A stretch of DNA of 64,000 nt from Asterias rubens. Its lineage: Eukaryota > Echinodermata > Asteroidea > Forcipulatida > Asteriidae. Positions 1-11,749 of this stretch are shown here, one piece after another. A model generated the notes under the pieces. The model worked only from the letters and a program-made list of their open reading frames with translations, did no database searches and had not been told where the DNA came from. The translations under genes were made by a program, and so were the position numbers. The first letter of the stretch is position 1; each line of letters opens with the position of its first letter. Location of the stretch: NCBI RefSeq assembly GCF_902459465.1, contig NC_047083.1, forward strand, positions 8,175,526-8,239,525, read 5' to 3'.

Positions 1-228
1 TATCGAGAGGATAGATATATTGGCAACAATCTATCTAAATTTACAGTATTTTTATTTCTTTCCCTTTGATTGTGTGTTTTCATCATCTCTGGCCTCAATA
101 CAGCCATCCTTGTTTAATAGATTGTCCTACTGTACTACTTTATTTGTGAATTTTATCTCTTAATTTATTTGAGTGTTATTTTGAAAAATAATTTGTATTA
201 AAATGTGTCTACTATTATTATTAATCTA

Positions 229-259
<31 letters not shown>

Positions 260-650
260 TATATAAAATTATGTTCCAATAAAAAATGTGGGAGTATGAA
301 TTTAAAAAGAAATTGTGCCATGTGTTCTTTCTTCGTCTTTATTTTTAAGTTGAATTTCAAAATGGTGGGTTAAAATATTTGGGCTTAATTATAGAAGCTC
401 TGAAAGGGTAAACTTTATTTACACTAAATTGGACTCCTTAAAATAACTGATTGGTAAAAACGTGTTTTTTTTCTCATAGAAAAGAGCAACAAGTTTTTTT
501 ATTACACACTGGACAATTTTGACCAACAGAGGGGGCTAATTAATTTATTTTTGACCAACAGAGGGGGCTATTTAATTATTTATTCCCGTAATAATACTAC
601 GCAATAGTGGTTGTGTAATATTCATCACTCCAAAAAATGTATGATCTGTA
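1..650. other. AT-rich gene-free stretch
   Basis: Contains an (ATT)n run at about 228-260 and a short direct repeat of TTTGACCAACAGAGGGGGCT near 519 and 551. No exon-like segment seen. Confidence 0.6.
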
Positions 651-654
651 CAGT

Positions 655-780
655 CATCGTTGTGGCCTAGTGGATAAGGTTACAGTTTCGCGAGGACAAG
701 ATGAGAGGTTCGAGCCCCGGCACGGACCATGAGGTAAGCGAAATAAAGAAATAACCCACGTTTCTTCCACAGGAACATGT
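655..780 (+). repeat. tRNA-headed SINE fragment
   Basis: TGGCCTAGTGGATAAGG resembles a tRNA A box and GGTTCGAGCCCCGG a B box, about 45 bases apart. No full cloverleaf was checked. A purine-rich insert and a poly(A) run follow to about 960. Confidence 0.6.
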
Positions 781-955
781 ACAGGTCTTGACGCACGGAG
801 AGGAGACGCAGCAGCAGGAGGCAACACGGAGGCGGCACCACGAGGAGGGGACGACACCGGGACCAGAGAGAGAGGGGGAGGCGGCACCGGGGAGAGAGGG
901 GAAGGGGGAGGCAAGATTTTTTCAATAAAATTAAATTTTTGGGAAAAAAAAAAAA

Positions 956-1150
956 AAAAAATCACCGTTAATTTTTTTTTAACGGTGATTTGAAATTTTA
1001 AAATCGCCTGAAACGCATGCTCGTTAATTTTGGTGAAAAAAGTTGTTAGAAAAGTTTTTTTTACCAAAAACTTACATTTTTTACGCATTTTTGGTAAATC
1101 ATTTTCTTAAAATCGCTTGAAACGTACGCTCGTTAATTTTGGTGCAAATC
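956..1150. repeat. Hairpin and tandem duplication
   Basis: AAATCACCGTTAA faces TTAACGGTGATTT across a T run (958-992). Downstream, TCGTTAATTTTGGTG occurs twice about 113 bases apart within similar flanks. Confidence 0.7.
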
Positions 1151-1689
1151 GGTGAAAAAAAAAAAAAATTCTAAGTGCAAAAGTCATGAAAATCGAAAAA
1201 GAATTACGATTTTACATCACTAAAACGTCCCCAAAATACTTCTAAACACCTTCACACTGCTTACACCGTTGTATTACATCAATCCAAACATTTCCTCTTC
1301 AAAATTCATCCAAAGTGTACAACTTAACTCAAAAAACGGCCTTTAAATGCAACTTAATTGGCTTTAACAATGTGTATAGGCCTACGACGGTTCAACTTAC
1401 AATAACAATACAGTACACCTAACGCATTTTCGTACATCATTTCCAACTCTTGTACCTTTTTTTACCAATCCTAAGACAATTAAATCAGTTTACATACATT
1501 GTGATTCAAAAATAACTCATTTTCAACGAAAAAACTCTGAAAACGAACACTTATTCACGTATTATTTTCCCAGTAAATATTAAAGGAAAAAATAGTCAGA
1601 CACCCATCACTACCTGTATTACCACTTCTTAGAGACTGGGAACTAGACATAGACGGTTGCCATATGTAAACAACATGTCCTGAGCATTT

Positions 1690-2160
1690 GAGTACAAAGT
1701 ACACGATCTTTGAGCATCTAAAACTCTACCAAAGGATCTCTAACTGTGAGTAATTTACAAGATTCATAACAATATTAAGTAGCCAAGTTGTTTACAACGT
1801 TTGTGGAGTAACCAGAGACTGGGGAGGGAGGGGGAGGGGTAGCAAGTGGGGGCAAAGACATCATTTTACAGTTACACCATCTTGGGGCAAAGACATCATT
1901 TTACACGATCTTTGAGCATATATAACTCTACCAAAGGACTTCTAACTGTGAGTAATTTACAAGATTCATAACAATATTGAGTAGCCAAGTTGTTACAACG
2001 TTTGTGGTGTGGGCAGGGAGGGAGGCCCGGGGGTGGCAAGTGGGGGACAAATACATCATACACGATCTTTGAGCATCTAAAACTCTAACAAGTTGTTTGG
2101 GGGAGGGAGGGGGGGCCTAGTGGCAAGTGGGGCAAAGACATCATTTCAGAGAATGAAGTT
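1690..2160. repeat. Tandem repeat, three degenerate units of about 150-200 bases
   Basis: ACACGATCTTTGAGCAT begins units near 1701, 1902 and 2049. The units share AACTCTA, TTTACAAGATTCATAAC and a G-rich GGGAGGGAGG stretch. Confidence 0.75.
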
Positions 2161-2699
2161 TCATTTGAACTTGTCATTAAAAACGCAGTAGTGATGAGTG
2201 CAGTAGTCTCTCGCAAAGCAGATTGCAAGATGGTTACGCGAGAGCTGATTATCTATCACCGCAACAGACATTTTAACGACAATTGTCCCCAAGTTTGTCT
2301 CATGTTTGGGATTGTTTGAGGGCCCCCTCTGGTTACGCCACAAACTATGACAAACTAATCGCACCTTTTCATCTCTACATGTACACGTATGATGTAGGCA
2401 AACACACAAAAATGAAAGGGCACTCTAAGTTTTTAAATGGTTACCCTAAAGCGTTCATATCCAACACTCAGTGATGCTCAAACTGTGCCAACATTCAGTA
2501 TTTTCCTGTTAGGTTTTTGCGGAGCTTTAGGTGTGAGACAATTCCTAAATATTGTGCTGTGATTCAATAGGTGCGATCGTTTAGCTTCCCTGGGTCGATC
2601 CCAGTTTGTCCCCGGTGAGTTCAAATAGCTTTAACATCATTCCATTGAACATCTATTATCTATCGTGGCGGTACCCGCTGCCAAAACATAGGATTCAAA

Positions 2700-3140
2700 C
2701 TGCCTCTAGCTACCAGGCAACATCAGTAGTCTAGTTGGTAAGACACTGCTCTAGAATTGCAAGGGTCGTGGGTTTGAATCCCACCCGAGTAACATGCGTG
2801 TGATATTTTTTCGCAGGACTCGGGAAAGTACTGAGTATACAGTGCTAACACACATCGGTGTATGGGCGAGTGATGGTTTGTTTAGCTCTCGTCAGCAGGG
2901 GCTCATCCGAGTGAGCACCACAGGGTCGACAAAGGGAAACTAATCGAACACACCCATTATGCAGCCAATCAGACCAGGAATATTGGAGCGAACCCTGTCT
3001 CTTTTCAATAATGTGCTGAGTTCTTTTGAATGCATTACACAACACACAGAACCAAGGGCTTAATGTCCCCCATCCAAAGGATGAATCAAAATCAACAAGT
3101 GCCTTGACCGGGACTCGAACCCACCGTTTGTGAATAGAAA
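2700..3140 (+). repeat. tRNA-headed SINE, AGTCTAGTTGGTAAGAC family
   Basis: An A-box-like AGTCTAGTTGGTAAGAC and a B-box-like GGGTTTGAATCCC, followed by a body with CAGGACTCGGGAAAG and ACACACATCGGTGTATGGG. Related copies lie at 52747-52920 and 53010-53085. Confidence 0.7.
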
Positions 3141-3585
3141 CATCAACGATGTATCAACATCAACAACAAAACTGATTCGTTTTGAATATGAAAGTTCACG
3201 GGTATTAAGTTTCAGATAGTTAATTCCCTCTGAAATAAATCATTGGCTTGCTTGTGTGTTGATTGCCGCAATCAATATAAGCTTGATATGTTTCTGGGTC
3301 ATTCAAATTCAAAGTTGGATGTTTGTGTGTTGACTGATTTCTCAAAACAATGAAGTTGGAATTGTCACAAGTAAAACTCTGATCCAATAACAAGGTTGTT
3401 CTGTAAAGAACCAGTGGTGTTACAACAACTTGACATTGGTGATCAATTAGTTTAAAAGTTTAAATACAAATTTTTACCAATACATTCTCTGCTTTATAAA
3501 TGTTACAGAATAGGCAATGTGTATAAGGATCGTGCTTACTGGTGATCAAAAACACTAATTGTCTTATAATTTGAAATAATTTCAG

Positions 3586-4210
3586 GTTGAAACAAGAACT
3601 GGCACCCAAAGCAAACATTTTGAGGGAGACCGCTAATAACAAAGGGCTGGATGACTCGGTTGTGTGCCGGCATAATTTATCCGTAAGTACTTTTGCTCTA
3701 GTCAGTTTGTCTTGTTGTTCAACAACAAATTATTTACAGTTTATTTACACTGCCAGTTTCCCTTGTGGTTAACACTTGATAAAATCTAAAATCAAATTTT
3801 AATACCAACAACTGATACTATTGTTCGTCACTTTCAACTTTTTCTTTCAAGAAGTGCCGTTGAAGTGAAAGTGTGAATGGTAAAAAATCTTAGACTTGAA
3901 AATAATTTTTTGACATTTTAAACGATTGAGCTGGGTTGGTGTGTAAATCTAGACAAACTTGATGTGGTCTTTGACAAAGCTACACCACACACCCATACCT
4001 GTCTGTGAGCCACTTTTGAAAGCATCACATAGATTAATTATTGTATACTACACTATACTAATTAATTGTTTTCCCAATTATTTTACAGATGTGTGCTGGC
4101 AGAAGGACTTCAGGAGAAGTACTCCAGGCAGAAACTCCTCAGCAATTATCTTGAATTGGCACCGCTATGAAAAAGCTGAGCTGGAGAGTTCAATCAACCC
4201 CCAAATTTAT
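3586..4210 (+). pseudogene. Exon-like pair, faintly similar to the HAUS1 C-terminal region, frame broken
   Basis: Segment 1 (3586-3682) has acceptor TTTCAG and donor GTAAGT and reads LKQELAPKANILRETANNKG then LDDSVVCRHNLS. Segment 2 (from 4089, acceptor TTTTACAG) reads VLAEGLQEKYSRQKLLSNYL then ELAPL in one frame and YEKAELESSI in another. The order GLDxS, LxExL, NYLELAP, EKAELES recalls human HAUS1 (GMDAS, LSEKL, SYLDLMP, EEAKREL), recalled from memory. Segment 1 ends in phase 0 but segment 2 needs phase 2, and the frame shifts again inside segment 2. No upstream exons were found. It could be a decayed copy or a chance resemblance. Confidence 0.22.
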
Positions 4211-5158
4211 TGGTCTTTGTAGGAAAGTTACACTCGCCAAGAGGATCGGTTAAGACACAATACTTGAGTATGAGTAATTCCAGCAACACTTTGTATTGCA
4301 GCTTAGCATTAGTACAAGAAATATGGAAATGGCAATTTGTTTTGTGCTTTCTGCTCATAAGTTGGTTGTTGTACGCTTTGCCAGCAATGGCACAAGTTAC
4401 TTTAAATATTCTTCTGCCAGCACCAATTAATATGTACCTTACATCAACAGTCTACATTAAAAGACTGATTAATAGTAAAGGTCTGTTTACAAAATGTAAG
4501 ACTTCAACAAATTTACCTCATTGCTTTTTTGCACACTTTATTTGTATTTTAAAACATTTTCAGAGGAAGTGTGTTTGAGTCTAAAGCACAATATTGTAGG
4601 GCACCCGGGACTAGCAGAGAACATGGCCGGGGATGGATCGGGGTGATAGTCCAAGCCACGCCCCGCTACTGCCTTGCCGAGCAGGGGGACTTATTTGTTG
4701 TACGACCCTGGCTTTCCCCTGGGGCCTGGACTACAATAGGTGCAAACGATCCATATCCCACAGGGCAATTTATAGCCAACCACTTTCAGACAATACCCAA
4801 GAAGAAAAGTACATTTCCATCTGAGGTTTTACATGTAGGGTTTGGTGTTCAAAACCATGTTTGAAAAAAAGTACTTTGATATCAAAGTGTTTTGTTTGTG
4901 TGCACTGCAGCATTTGACGACTCAAAGTTGCCGACAAATTTACTTGTATGTCAAGGCCATTTAAGTATCTTGATGATGAAGCCCTGTCAAAGTGTGTATT
5001 TGTAAACAGACCTTTTCACAATTCATAAACAAAACAAAAAAAGCCTACCTTAATATCCTAGTATTGAACAGTTTACAGAGTTGAAGTACGAGAAGCTTGT
5101 AGTAGAGAGATGATGACGTGTTTGAAGTCATGATGAATCTGCAATCTAAGTGTTCTCA

Positions 5159-8100
5159 TCAAAGCCCTGGTGCATCTCCTGTGAGGAAACTGCTGCTCTT
5201 CATCATCTTAATGAACCTGTACACAGGAATAAAAGAATAACAAATTGTATGAATTATAAGAGCCAATGATCAAATTTGACAGTCTGTATCTAAATTTAAC
5301 CTTTATGTTCAAACAAATAGTGTCTATTTATTATACTGTTTTTAATCTGTATAGGCTACAATGTTATAACAATTTCATATCCCAATAGAAACCAGCTAAA
5401 TTTAAACCAATAGTCTCTGAAGTAGAATCGTTCACAAGTTTAGCCAACTAATGTCTATTAAAGTAAATGGTTTACTTCAGTACCTTTTAAGTTTGTTTTA
5501 TGAAAGTGTTTGCTCTTGTGACAGCACTTTTGATTATTAAAGTAAATAAAAAAACTAAAATGGAATTGAGCAGAAACCTTTGAGTTGTTAACTTGTTTCA
5601 CAACATTATTTAATAAGTGGGAAATGTAGGTTGGTAATAAAATCAGGGAACATCTTTGGGGCGGTTCAAGAAAGAAAGAAAGAAAAGGGGGAGGTTGGGA
5701 TGGAAGTACAAGGCTAATAAAAGAAGGGGTATATCTTGGGGGCGGTTCAAGATGGATGGAAAAGGGGAGGTTGGAAGGGGGTACATCTTGGGGGTGGTTC
5801 TAGATGAACAGAAAAGAGGGGGTTAAGATGGAGTACAAGGCTAATAGTAGAAGGGGTATATCTTGGGGGCGGTTCAAGATAAAACGAAGGGAAGTTGGAA
5901 GAGGGTACATCTTAGGGGCGGTTCAAGATGAACGGAAAGGGGAGTTGGAAGGGGGTACATCTTGGGGGTGCGGTTCAAGATGGACAGAAAAGAGGGGGTT
6001 GGGATGGATTGTATAAGGCCAATAGTAGAAGGGGTATATCTTGGGGCGGTTCAAGATGGACAGAATGGGGGGTTGGAAGGGGTACAACTTAGGGCGGTTC
6101 AAGATGGACAGAAAAGAGGGGGTTGGGATGGATTGTATAGGCTAATAGTAGAAGGGGTATATATCGGGGGGCGGTTCAAGATGGAAAGAAAGGGGGGTTG
6201 GAAGGGGGTACATCTTGTGGCGGATCAAGATGGACAGAAAAGAGGGGGTTGGGATGGATTGTATAGGCTAATAGTAGAAGGGGTATATCTTGGGGGCGGT
6301 TCAAGGTGGAAAGAAAGGGGGGTTGGAAGGGGTAAATCTTGGGGGTGGTTTAAGATGAACAGAAAAGAGGGGATTGGGATGGATGTATTTTAAGGCGGCA
6401 ACAATAAACAAACCTTAGTGAGGAAAATAAATTTTGAGATAATAGCCTGGGTGTCTTAAAAAATGTGTCAGGCGGCTATTTTGAAAAAAAAGTAGAAAGG
6501 CCCTCCTTCCTTTTTTCAAAAACGCAGGAGGATAAACATGTTTTCTTATAAAAAGCGGGAGGTTGGGATGGAAGTACAAGGCTATAATAGTAGAAGAGGG
6601 TTTATTTTGGTGGCGGTTCAAGAATGACAGAAAAAGGGGAGGTTGGGATGGAAGTACAAGGCTTATAGTAGAAGGGGTATATTATTGGGTGCAGTTCAAG
6701 ATGGAAAGAAAAGTGGGAGGTTGGGACGGAATTGTACAAAGCTACTAGTAGAAGGGGTATATCTTGGGGGCAGTTCAAGATGAAAAGAAAAGGGGGAGGT
6801 TAGGATGGAAATATGCTATTATAGTAGAAGGGGTATCTTGGGGGCGGTTCAAGATGGAAAGAAAAGGGTAGGTTGAGATGGAAATACAAGGCTAATAGTA
6901 GAAGGGGTATCTTGGGGGCGGTTCAAGATGGAAAGAGAAGGGGAGGTTGGGATGGAAGTACAAGGCTAATAGTAGAAGGGGTATATATGGGGGGGGGGGG
7001 GGCGGTTCAAGATGGAAAGAAAAGGGGGAAGGTTGGCAAGATTGTACAAGGCTAATTAATAGAAGAAGGGTAGATCTTGGGGAAGTTCGAGATTGAAAGA
7101 AAGGGGGAGGTTTGGGAGGATTGTACAAGGCATAAATAGAAGGGGATACATTTTGGGGGGCAGTTCAAGATGGAAAGAAAATGTGGAAGGTTCTGATGGA
7201 ACAACAAGGCTAATAGTAGAGCTGTAACTTTTGGGGGCGGTTAAAAAAAAACCGGGCGATTGGGATGAAAGTACAAGGCTATCAGTATATAGGGGTATAT
7301 CTTGGGGGTGTTTCACGAACACAGAAAAGGGGGAGGTTGAAATGGATTGAACAAGACTCATAGAAGGGGTATATCTTGGGGGCGGTTCAAGATGGAAAGA
7401 AAAGGGGGGCGTTGGGATGGAACTACAAGGCTAATATGGTAGAGAGGGTATATCTTGGGGGCCGTTCAAGATGGACAGAAAAGGGAGGAGGTTGGGATGG
7501 AAGTAAAAAAAGTAAGGCTAATAGTAGAAGGGGGTATATCTTGGGGGCGGTTCAAGATTGACAGAAAGGGGCGGTTCTAGATGGACAGAAAGGGGTGAGG
7601 TTGGGATGGAAGTACAAGGCTAATAATAGTACAAGGGGTAAATCAAGATTGACAGAAATCTGTGGGCGTGTTTGAGGTTTAGACTAGTAGAATGGAGGAG
7701 TAACAAGTTCAGGAACTTTGAGGGGCAACGTGACTTGGAAAAGCTCGGTCAACACACTGTGAACAAAACTGATCACAAGAAAAGTAAGCGAAATAAGTTG
7801 TAACTTACCAGTATTTGCAGTAATGAGTGCACAGTTGAAAATCTGTTGATGGTCTGTGATGGCTTAAATCGTGTTGTTCAGTCTCTTCCAGAATTGTACA
7901 CAGTGACGTTACTTCAAGGGTTCCTAGAGAGGGGAAAAAAAATGTTTTGAGATCTTACATGTTATTATTATTAAGGACACAAACTGTTTACATGGTTAAA
8001 CGGAATGCTTAGTAAAAATATAAGAATCCATCAAATCATAATCTTCTCTTATTTTAAAGGCAGTGGACACTATTGGTAATTACTCAATATAATTATTGGC

Positions 8101-9533
8101 ATAAAACCTTTCTTGGTGACGAGTAATGGGGAGAGGTTGATGGTATAAAACGTTGAGAGAAACAGCTCCCTCTGAAGTGCCATAGTTTTCGAGAAAGAAG
8201 TAATTTTCCACAAATTTGATTTCGGGACCTCACATTTAAAACTTGAGGTCTCGAAATCAACCATCTAAACGCACACAACTTTGTGTTATTTTTTCTTTCA
8301 TTATCATCTCGCAACTTCAATGACCGATTGAGCTCAAATTTTCACAGGTTTGTTATTTTATGCATGTGTTGAGGTATACCAACTGTGAAGGCTAGGCTTT
8401 GACAATTACCAATAGTGTCCACTGCCTTTAAACAACTTTTCATTCCACCGTGATTGAACTGATAAGATCCGTTTATAAGCAAAGTGCCCGGGCTGCTATA
8501 AGTATTGACCATATTGTTTCACTTGCTATTAATTGTTACTGTTTTCAGATTCGGATATTATTGTTTGTTTGTTTAGATATTTCCTTCAAGGGAACGCGGC
8601 AAACTCCCGCAGAACCAACATTAAAAGGGGGCAAGGGGGCCCAACCAGATATGGCCAGGATTGTAGTCCTAAGTTAGGGCGAGTAACTCGCCCTAACTCG
8701 AGATAAGACTATAGTCTTTAACTCTTTGTGAAATCCAGCCAGGCAGCTTGACCCTTGCACTATGATGTCAAGAATGTATCAAACTCATTGTGCCATCATG
8801 AGGTAAACTAAGACTTTCATTTGTCATTGACGGAGAGCTGTTGGTTGTGCGTGTTGCGTACACAAAAGTACGTACTAAGAGTCAACACCTAGAAAGCTAA
8901 CTGCTTGTCCAAAATGTGGACACTATAGCTAGGGGTGTACACTTCCAACATAATTGGAAAGTGTGAGTGTGACCCAAGTGTCAAATGAAATCACTTACGA
9001 CTCAGTCAACATCAACAACATCACAAACTGTCCTCAGTTTATGAATAAACAAGTTTTAATAAATGTTGTGATCAGTTTACAATTACAAAACTTTCAATAG
9101 AATAAAGTTTTACTACTGACCACGCTGTATAACTTGCTATTAATTTATTTCATGTATCTTCCGCCATGGTATTGGTATTGGTATGATCGTTACTGATGGT
9201 CCCTAGGTTTGGGGCTAAGCTTTGACTTTGCTATCACAATTGCGACTGTCCCGGCCGTCCATTATGTCCGTAGAGATTTAAAACTTAAAGAAATACTAGT
9301 GCAACAGTAGCAATGTACACGAAATCAAATGCCAACCAACGTGTGCAAACTAATTCACCAATTAAGTCTTAGCTTTTAAACCACTAAAAAGGGGTGCTAC
9401 CTGTGCCCCACGGCATCTAGATACACACCAAGATTCTACCAGCTATTTCCAGATGAACTAACCATTACACTAAACAAACAAATCGTTACTTACCGATGTT
9501 TTGTGATGAAAACATTTTGATTTTAACAACCAT
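5159..9533 (-). CDS. Possible three-exon gene for a 70-residue protein of unknown family
   Basis: Proposed exons: 9533-9494, 7923-7809, 5216-5159. Exon 1 reads MVVKIKMFSSQNI and breaks in phase 1 at GTAAGT. Exon 2 follows a pyrimidine tract and CTCTAG, reads TLEVTSLCTILEETEQHDLS to CTHYCKY, and breaks in phase 2 at GTAAGT. Exon 3 follows TGTACAG and reads FIKMMKSSSFLTGDAPGL and stop. Both joints keep the frame, which is the main support. Three cysteines, no signal peptide or clear membrane segment. I do not recognise the family; it could be a noncoding RNA with consensus splice sites, or part of a longer gene. The 2-kb minisatellite fills most of the last intron. Confidence 0.4.
5650..7660 (+). 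repeat. 2-kb G-rich minisatellite
   Basis: About 35 degenerate units built from two alternating modules of roughly 50 and 75 bases. Both carry TATCTTGGGGGCGGTTCAAG and GGGGGAGGTTGGGATGG; the longer also has AAGGCTAATAGTAGAAGG. The plus strand is strongly purine-rich with many GGGG runs. Local ORFs on both strands are by-products of the repeat. Confidence 0.95.
8054..8431 (-). mobile_element. MITE family A, near full length
   Basis: Non-autonomous inverted-repeat element with ends TTAAAGGCAGTGGACACTAT and AGTGTCCACTGCCTTTAA, no coding capacity, and the palindromic core TTTCGGGACCTCA...TGAGGTCTCGAAA. TTAA at both ends is probably the target site. Confidence 0.9.
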
Positions 9534-9600
9534 CGTGAGCAGACGACATTTATACGAAGACAATGCATTGCACATGCGCAACTTCCGGGAACACAGCGCC
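9534..9600 (-). promoter_or_regulatory. Candidate promoter for the 70-residue gene
   Basis: Read on the minus strand, CCGGAAGT (an ETS-type site) is followed by GCGCATGTGCAATGCATTG and TATAAATG, about 20 bases before the proposed ATG. The CCGGAAGT element at this distance is typical of housekeeping promoters; the TATA-like string may be chance. Confidence 0.4.
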
Positions 9601-9950
9601 CTCTCTCGAGTAAAAACAATAATTATGTGATTTTTGAACACAGCGCCCTCAAGGTCGAAAAAAGTTGGCATAAATTGAAGATAGCGCCCTCTGCGTTCAA
9701 TAAATTATTTCAGGTTTTGGAGATAATTTAAAAAGAAATGTTTGTACGCCCACAGAAATTATGCATTTTTAGAGTATTTTTATGACTAAATTTTGTTTAA
9801 AAAAACACATAATATTCAAAGACTTATGTTTCTAGTTTTGTTCATATTTCGATGAATTTTGACCACCACCCGCCCCCCTAAAACTCAAGGGTTAACCCTA
9901 GACCTATTTTTCCAAATTCATGACAAAGTTTTAAAATATTGTTGATGTGT

Positions 9951-10337
9951 TTAAAGGCAGTGGACACTATTGGTAATTGTCAAAGACTAGCCTTCACAGT
10001 TGGTGTATTTCAACGTATGCATAAAATAACAAACCTGTGAAAATTTGAGCTCAATCGGTCATCGAAGTTGCGAGATAATAATGAAAGAAAAAATAACCCT
10101 TGTCACACAAAGTTGTGTGCGTTAAGATGGTTGATTTCGAGACCTCAAGTTCTAAACTTGAGGTCTCGAAATCAAATTCGTGGAAAATTACTTCTTTCTC
10201 GAAAACTATGGCACTTCAGAGGGAGCTGTTTCTCACAATGTTTTATACCACCAACCTCTCCCCATTACTGGTCACCAAGAAATGTTTTATGCTAATAATT
10301 ATTTTGAGTAATTACCAATAGTGTCCACTGCCTTTAA
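9951..10337 (+). mobile_element. MITE family A, near full length
   Basis: Same ends as the 8054 copy, opposite orientation. Core palindrome GATTTCGAGACCTCA...TGAGGTCTCGAAATC is intact. Confidence 0.9.
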
Positions 10338-10339
10338 TT

Positions 10340-11188
10340 CAAAATGCAAGGCTTCCAATCCACTGCATTTTACTACACATTAAAGGGGATTCAGGTGGGA
10401 ACAAACCAAAACACAATGATCACAAACCACAAAAAAATTAAAAAACGCTACAATTGGATGGATTCTGAGGCAGACTTTATGACTTTTAATCATATTTTTG
10501 TGAAATAATATTTATAATAAACCTCCATTGAAATTGCTAAAATACATTTGTGGTTATTTGTTTTGTCTCTGGCTGTTACAGACCCTATTCCAAATCCACA
10601 GTAATAACAATAAAAATCAAAATAGGAAAAAAATAATACATTATTATAAACATTTTTATTATTAATTTCCCTTAAAATTAAAGAACATACCTTATTTGTT
10701 TCTAATTTCACTGTAACTTTGGGGGTAGGTCGTATAACACTAAAATCAGTACACCAGGTTACCAATAATAGATCCACGCAAATATATTTCACAATCATAT
10801 CACTTTTAGAGAGCTGTTGAGCACAGAATTCGATTAGCGCTTTTCTATCGGGAACCAGTTACAAGTAATATACAAGACATGGCACTTTCACCGGTAACCA
10901 TTTCTGCTAGGTAAACTTTTCCACACTTAGCAAATTTCTGTGTTTAAAAGCTCTATACATAGTTTGTCCTATTAATATTTTGGTTTTCAGGATTCATAAT
11001 TTGTGGAAATGAAACAAAGACAATGTGAAAATGAAAGACATAGAGTTATTCAAGTTACGAAGCTTTGGGCAGTTATGAATAATTATTCCTACAGCATATG
11101 AACCCCCCCTCCCCCCTGTGCTTGCTTTTGGTTAAGGACATCACATTAGAACGTTTCAGTTAGTTCATGAAATGCAAGACTTAGATTC
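10340..11188. other. Gene-free stretch
   Basis: AT-rich. A minus-strand open segment near 10684-10735 ends in a GTATGT donor but has no partner exon. No repeat family recognised. Confidence 0.5.
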
Positions 11189-11189
11189 A

Positions 11190-11487
11190 TGATAATAATA
11201 ATAAGTTACTTTTATAAAGCGCTTTTCATACCCGAAGGGCATCTAAAAGCGCTGCAACATTATTACCCCTTGTCACTGGGCCATTTAATTCTAAACCATC
11301 TCAGCTTCCTACAGCCTGTGCAACAAATATGCCCTACTCGGCTTAATCACTCACAAGAACCATCTCTGACCTCGCAGGCACCCATTTACCCCTGGGTGGA
11401 GAGAAGTAATTAAAGTTAAGTGTCTTGTTCAGGTTCAGGGACACAAGTGTCATGACCGGGATTCGCACCCACACTCTGCTGAACAGA
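11190..11487 (-). mobile_element. tRNA-headed SINE with L2-like tail
   Basis: Minus-strand copy of the element at 62181-62530: (ATA)n, then AGCGCTTTT, TTACCCCTGGGTGGAGAGAAG and a tRNA-like head remnant. It ends abruptly against a MITE A fragment. Confidence 0.8.
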
Positions 11488-11748
11488 AACATCGAAGTTG
11501 CGAGATAATAATGAAAGAAAAAACACCCTTGTCACCGGAAGTTGTGTGCTTTCAGATGCTTGATTTCAAGACCTCTAATTCTAAATCTGAGATTTCGAAA
11601 TCAAATTCTGGAAAACTTTGGTACTTCAGAGGGAGCCGTTTCTCACAATGTTTTATGCCATCAACCTCTCCCCATTACTTGTCACCAACAAAGGTTTTAT
11701 GTTGATAAATATCTTGAGTAATTACCAAATAGTGTCCACTGCCTTTAA
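11488..11748 (+). mobile_element. MITE family A, 5'-truncated
   Basis: Begins within the element (CATCGAAGTTGCGAGATAAT) and runs to the intact right end ACTGCCTTTAA. The core is partly decayed. Confidence 0.85.
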
Positions 11749-11749
11749 G

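Noticed and set aside
5804..6393. Long glycine/arginine-rich open frames in the G-rich minisatellite
   Set aside because: Frames exist on both strands because of the repeat; no splice or start context supports them.
10490..10798. Minus-strand segment ending in KVTVKLETNK before a GTATGT donor
   Set aside because: Acceptor is weak, no partner exon in phase was found, and the proposed first exon of the nearby gene lies downstream of it.
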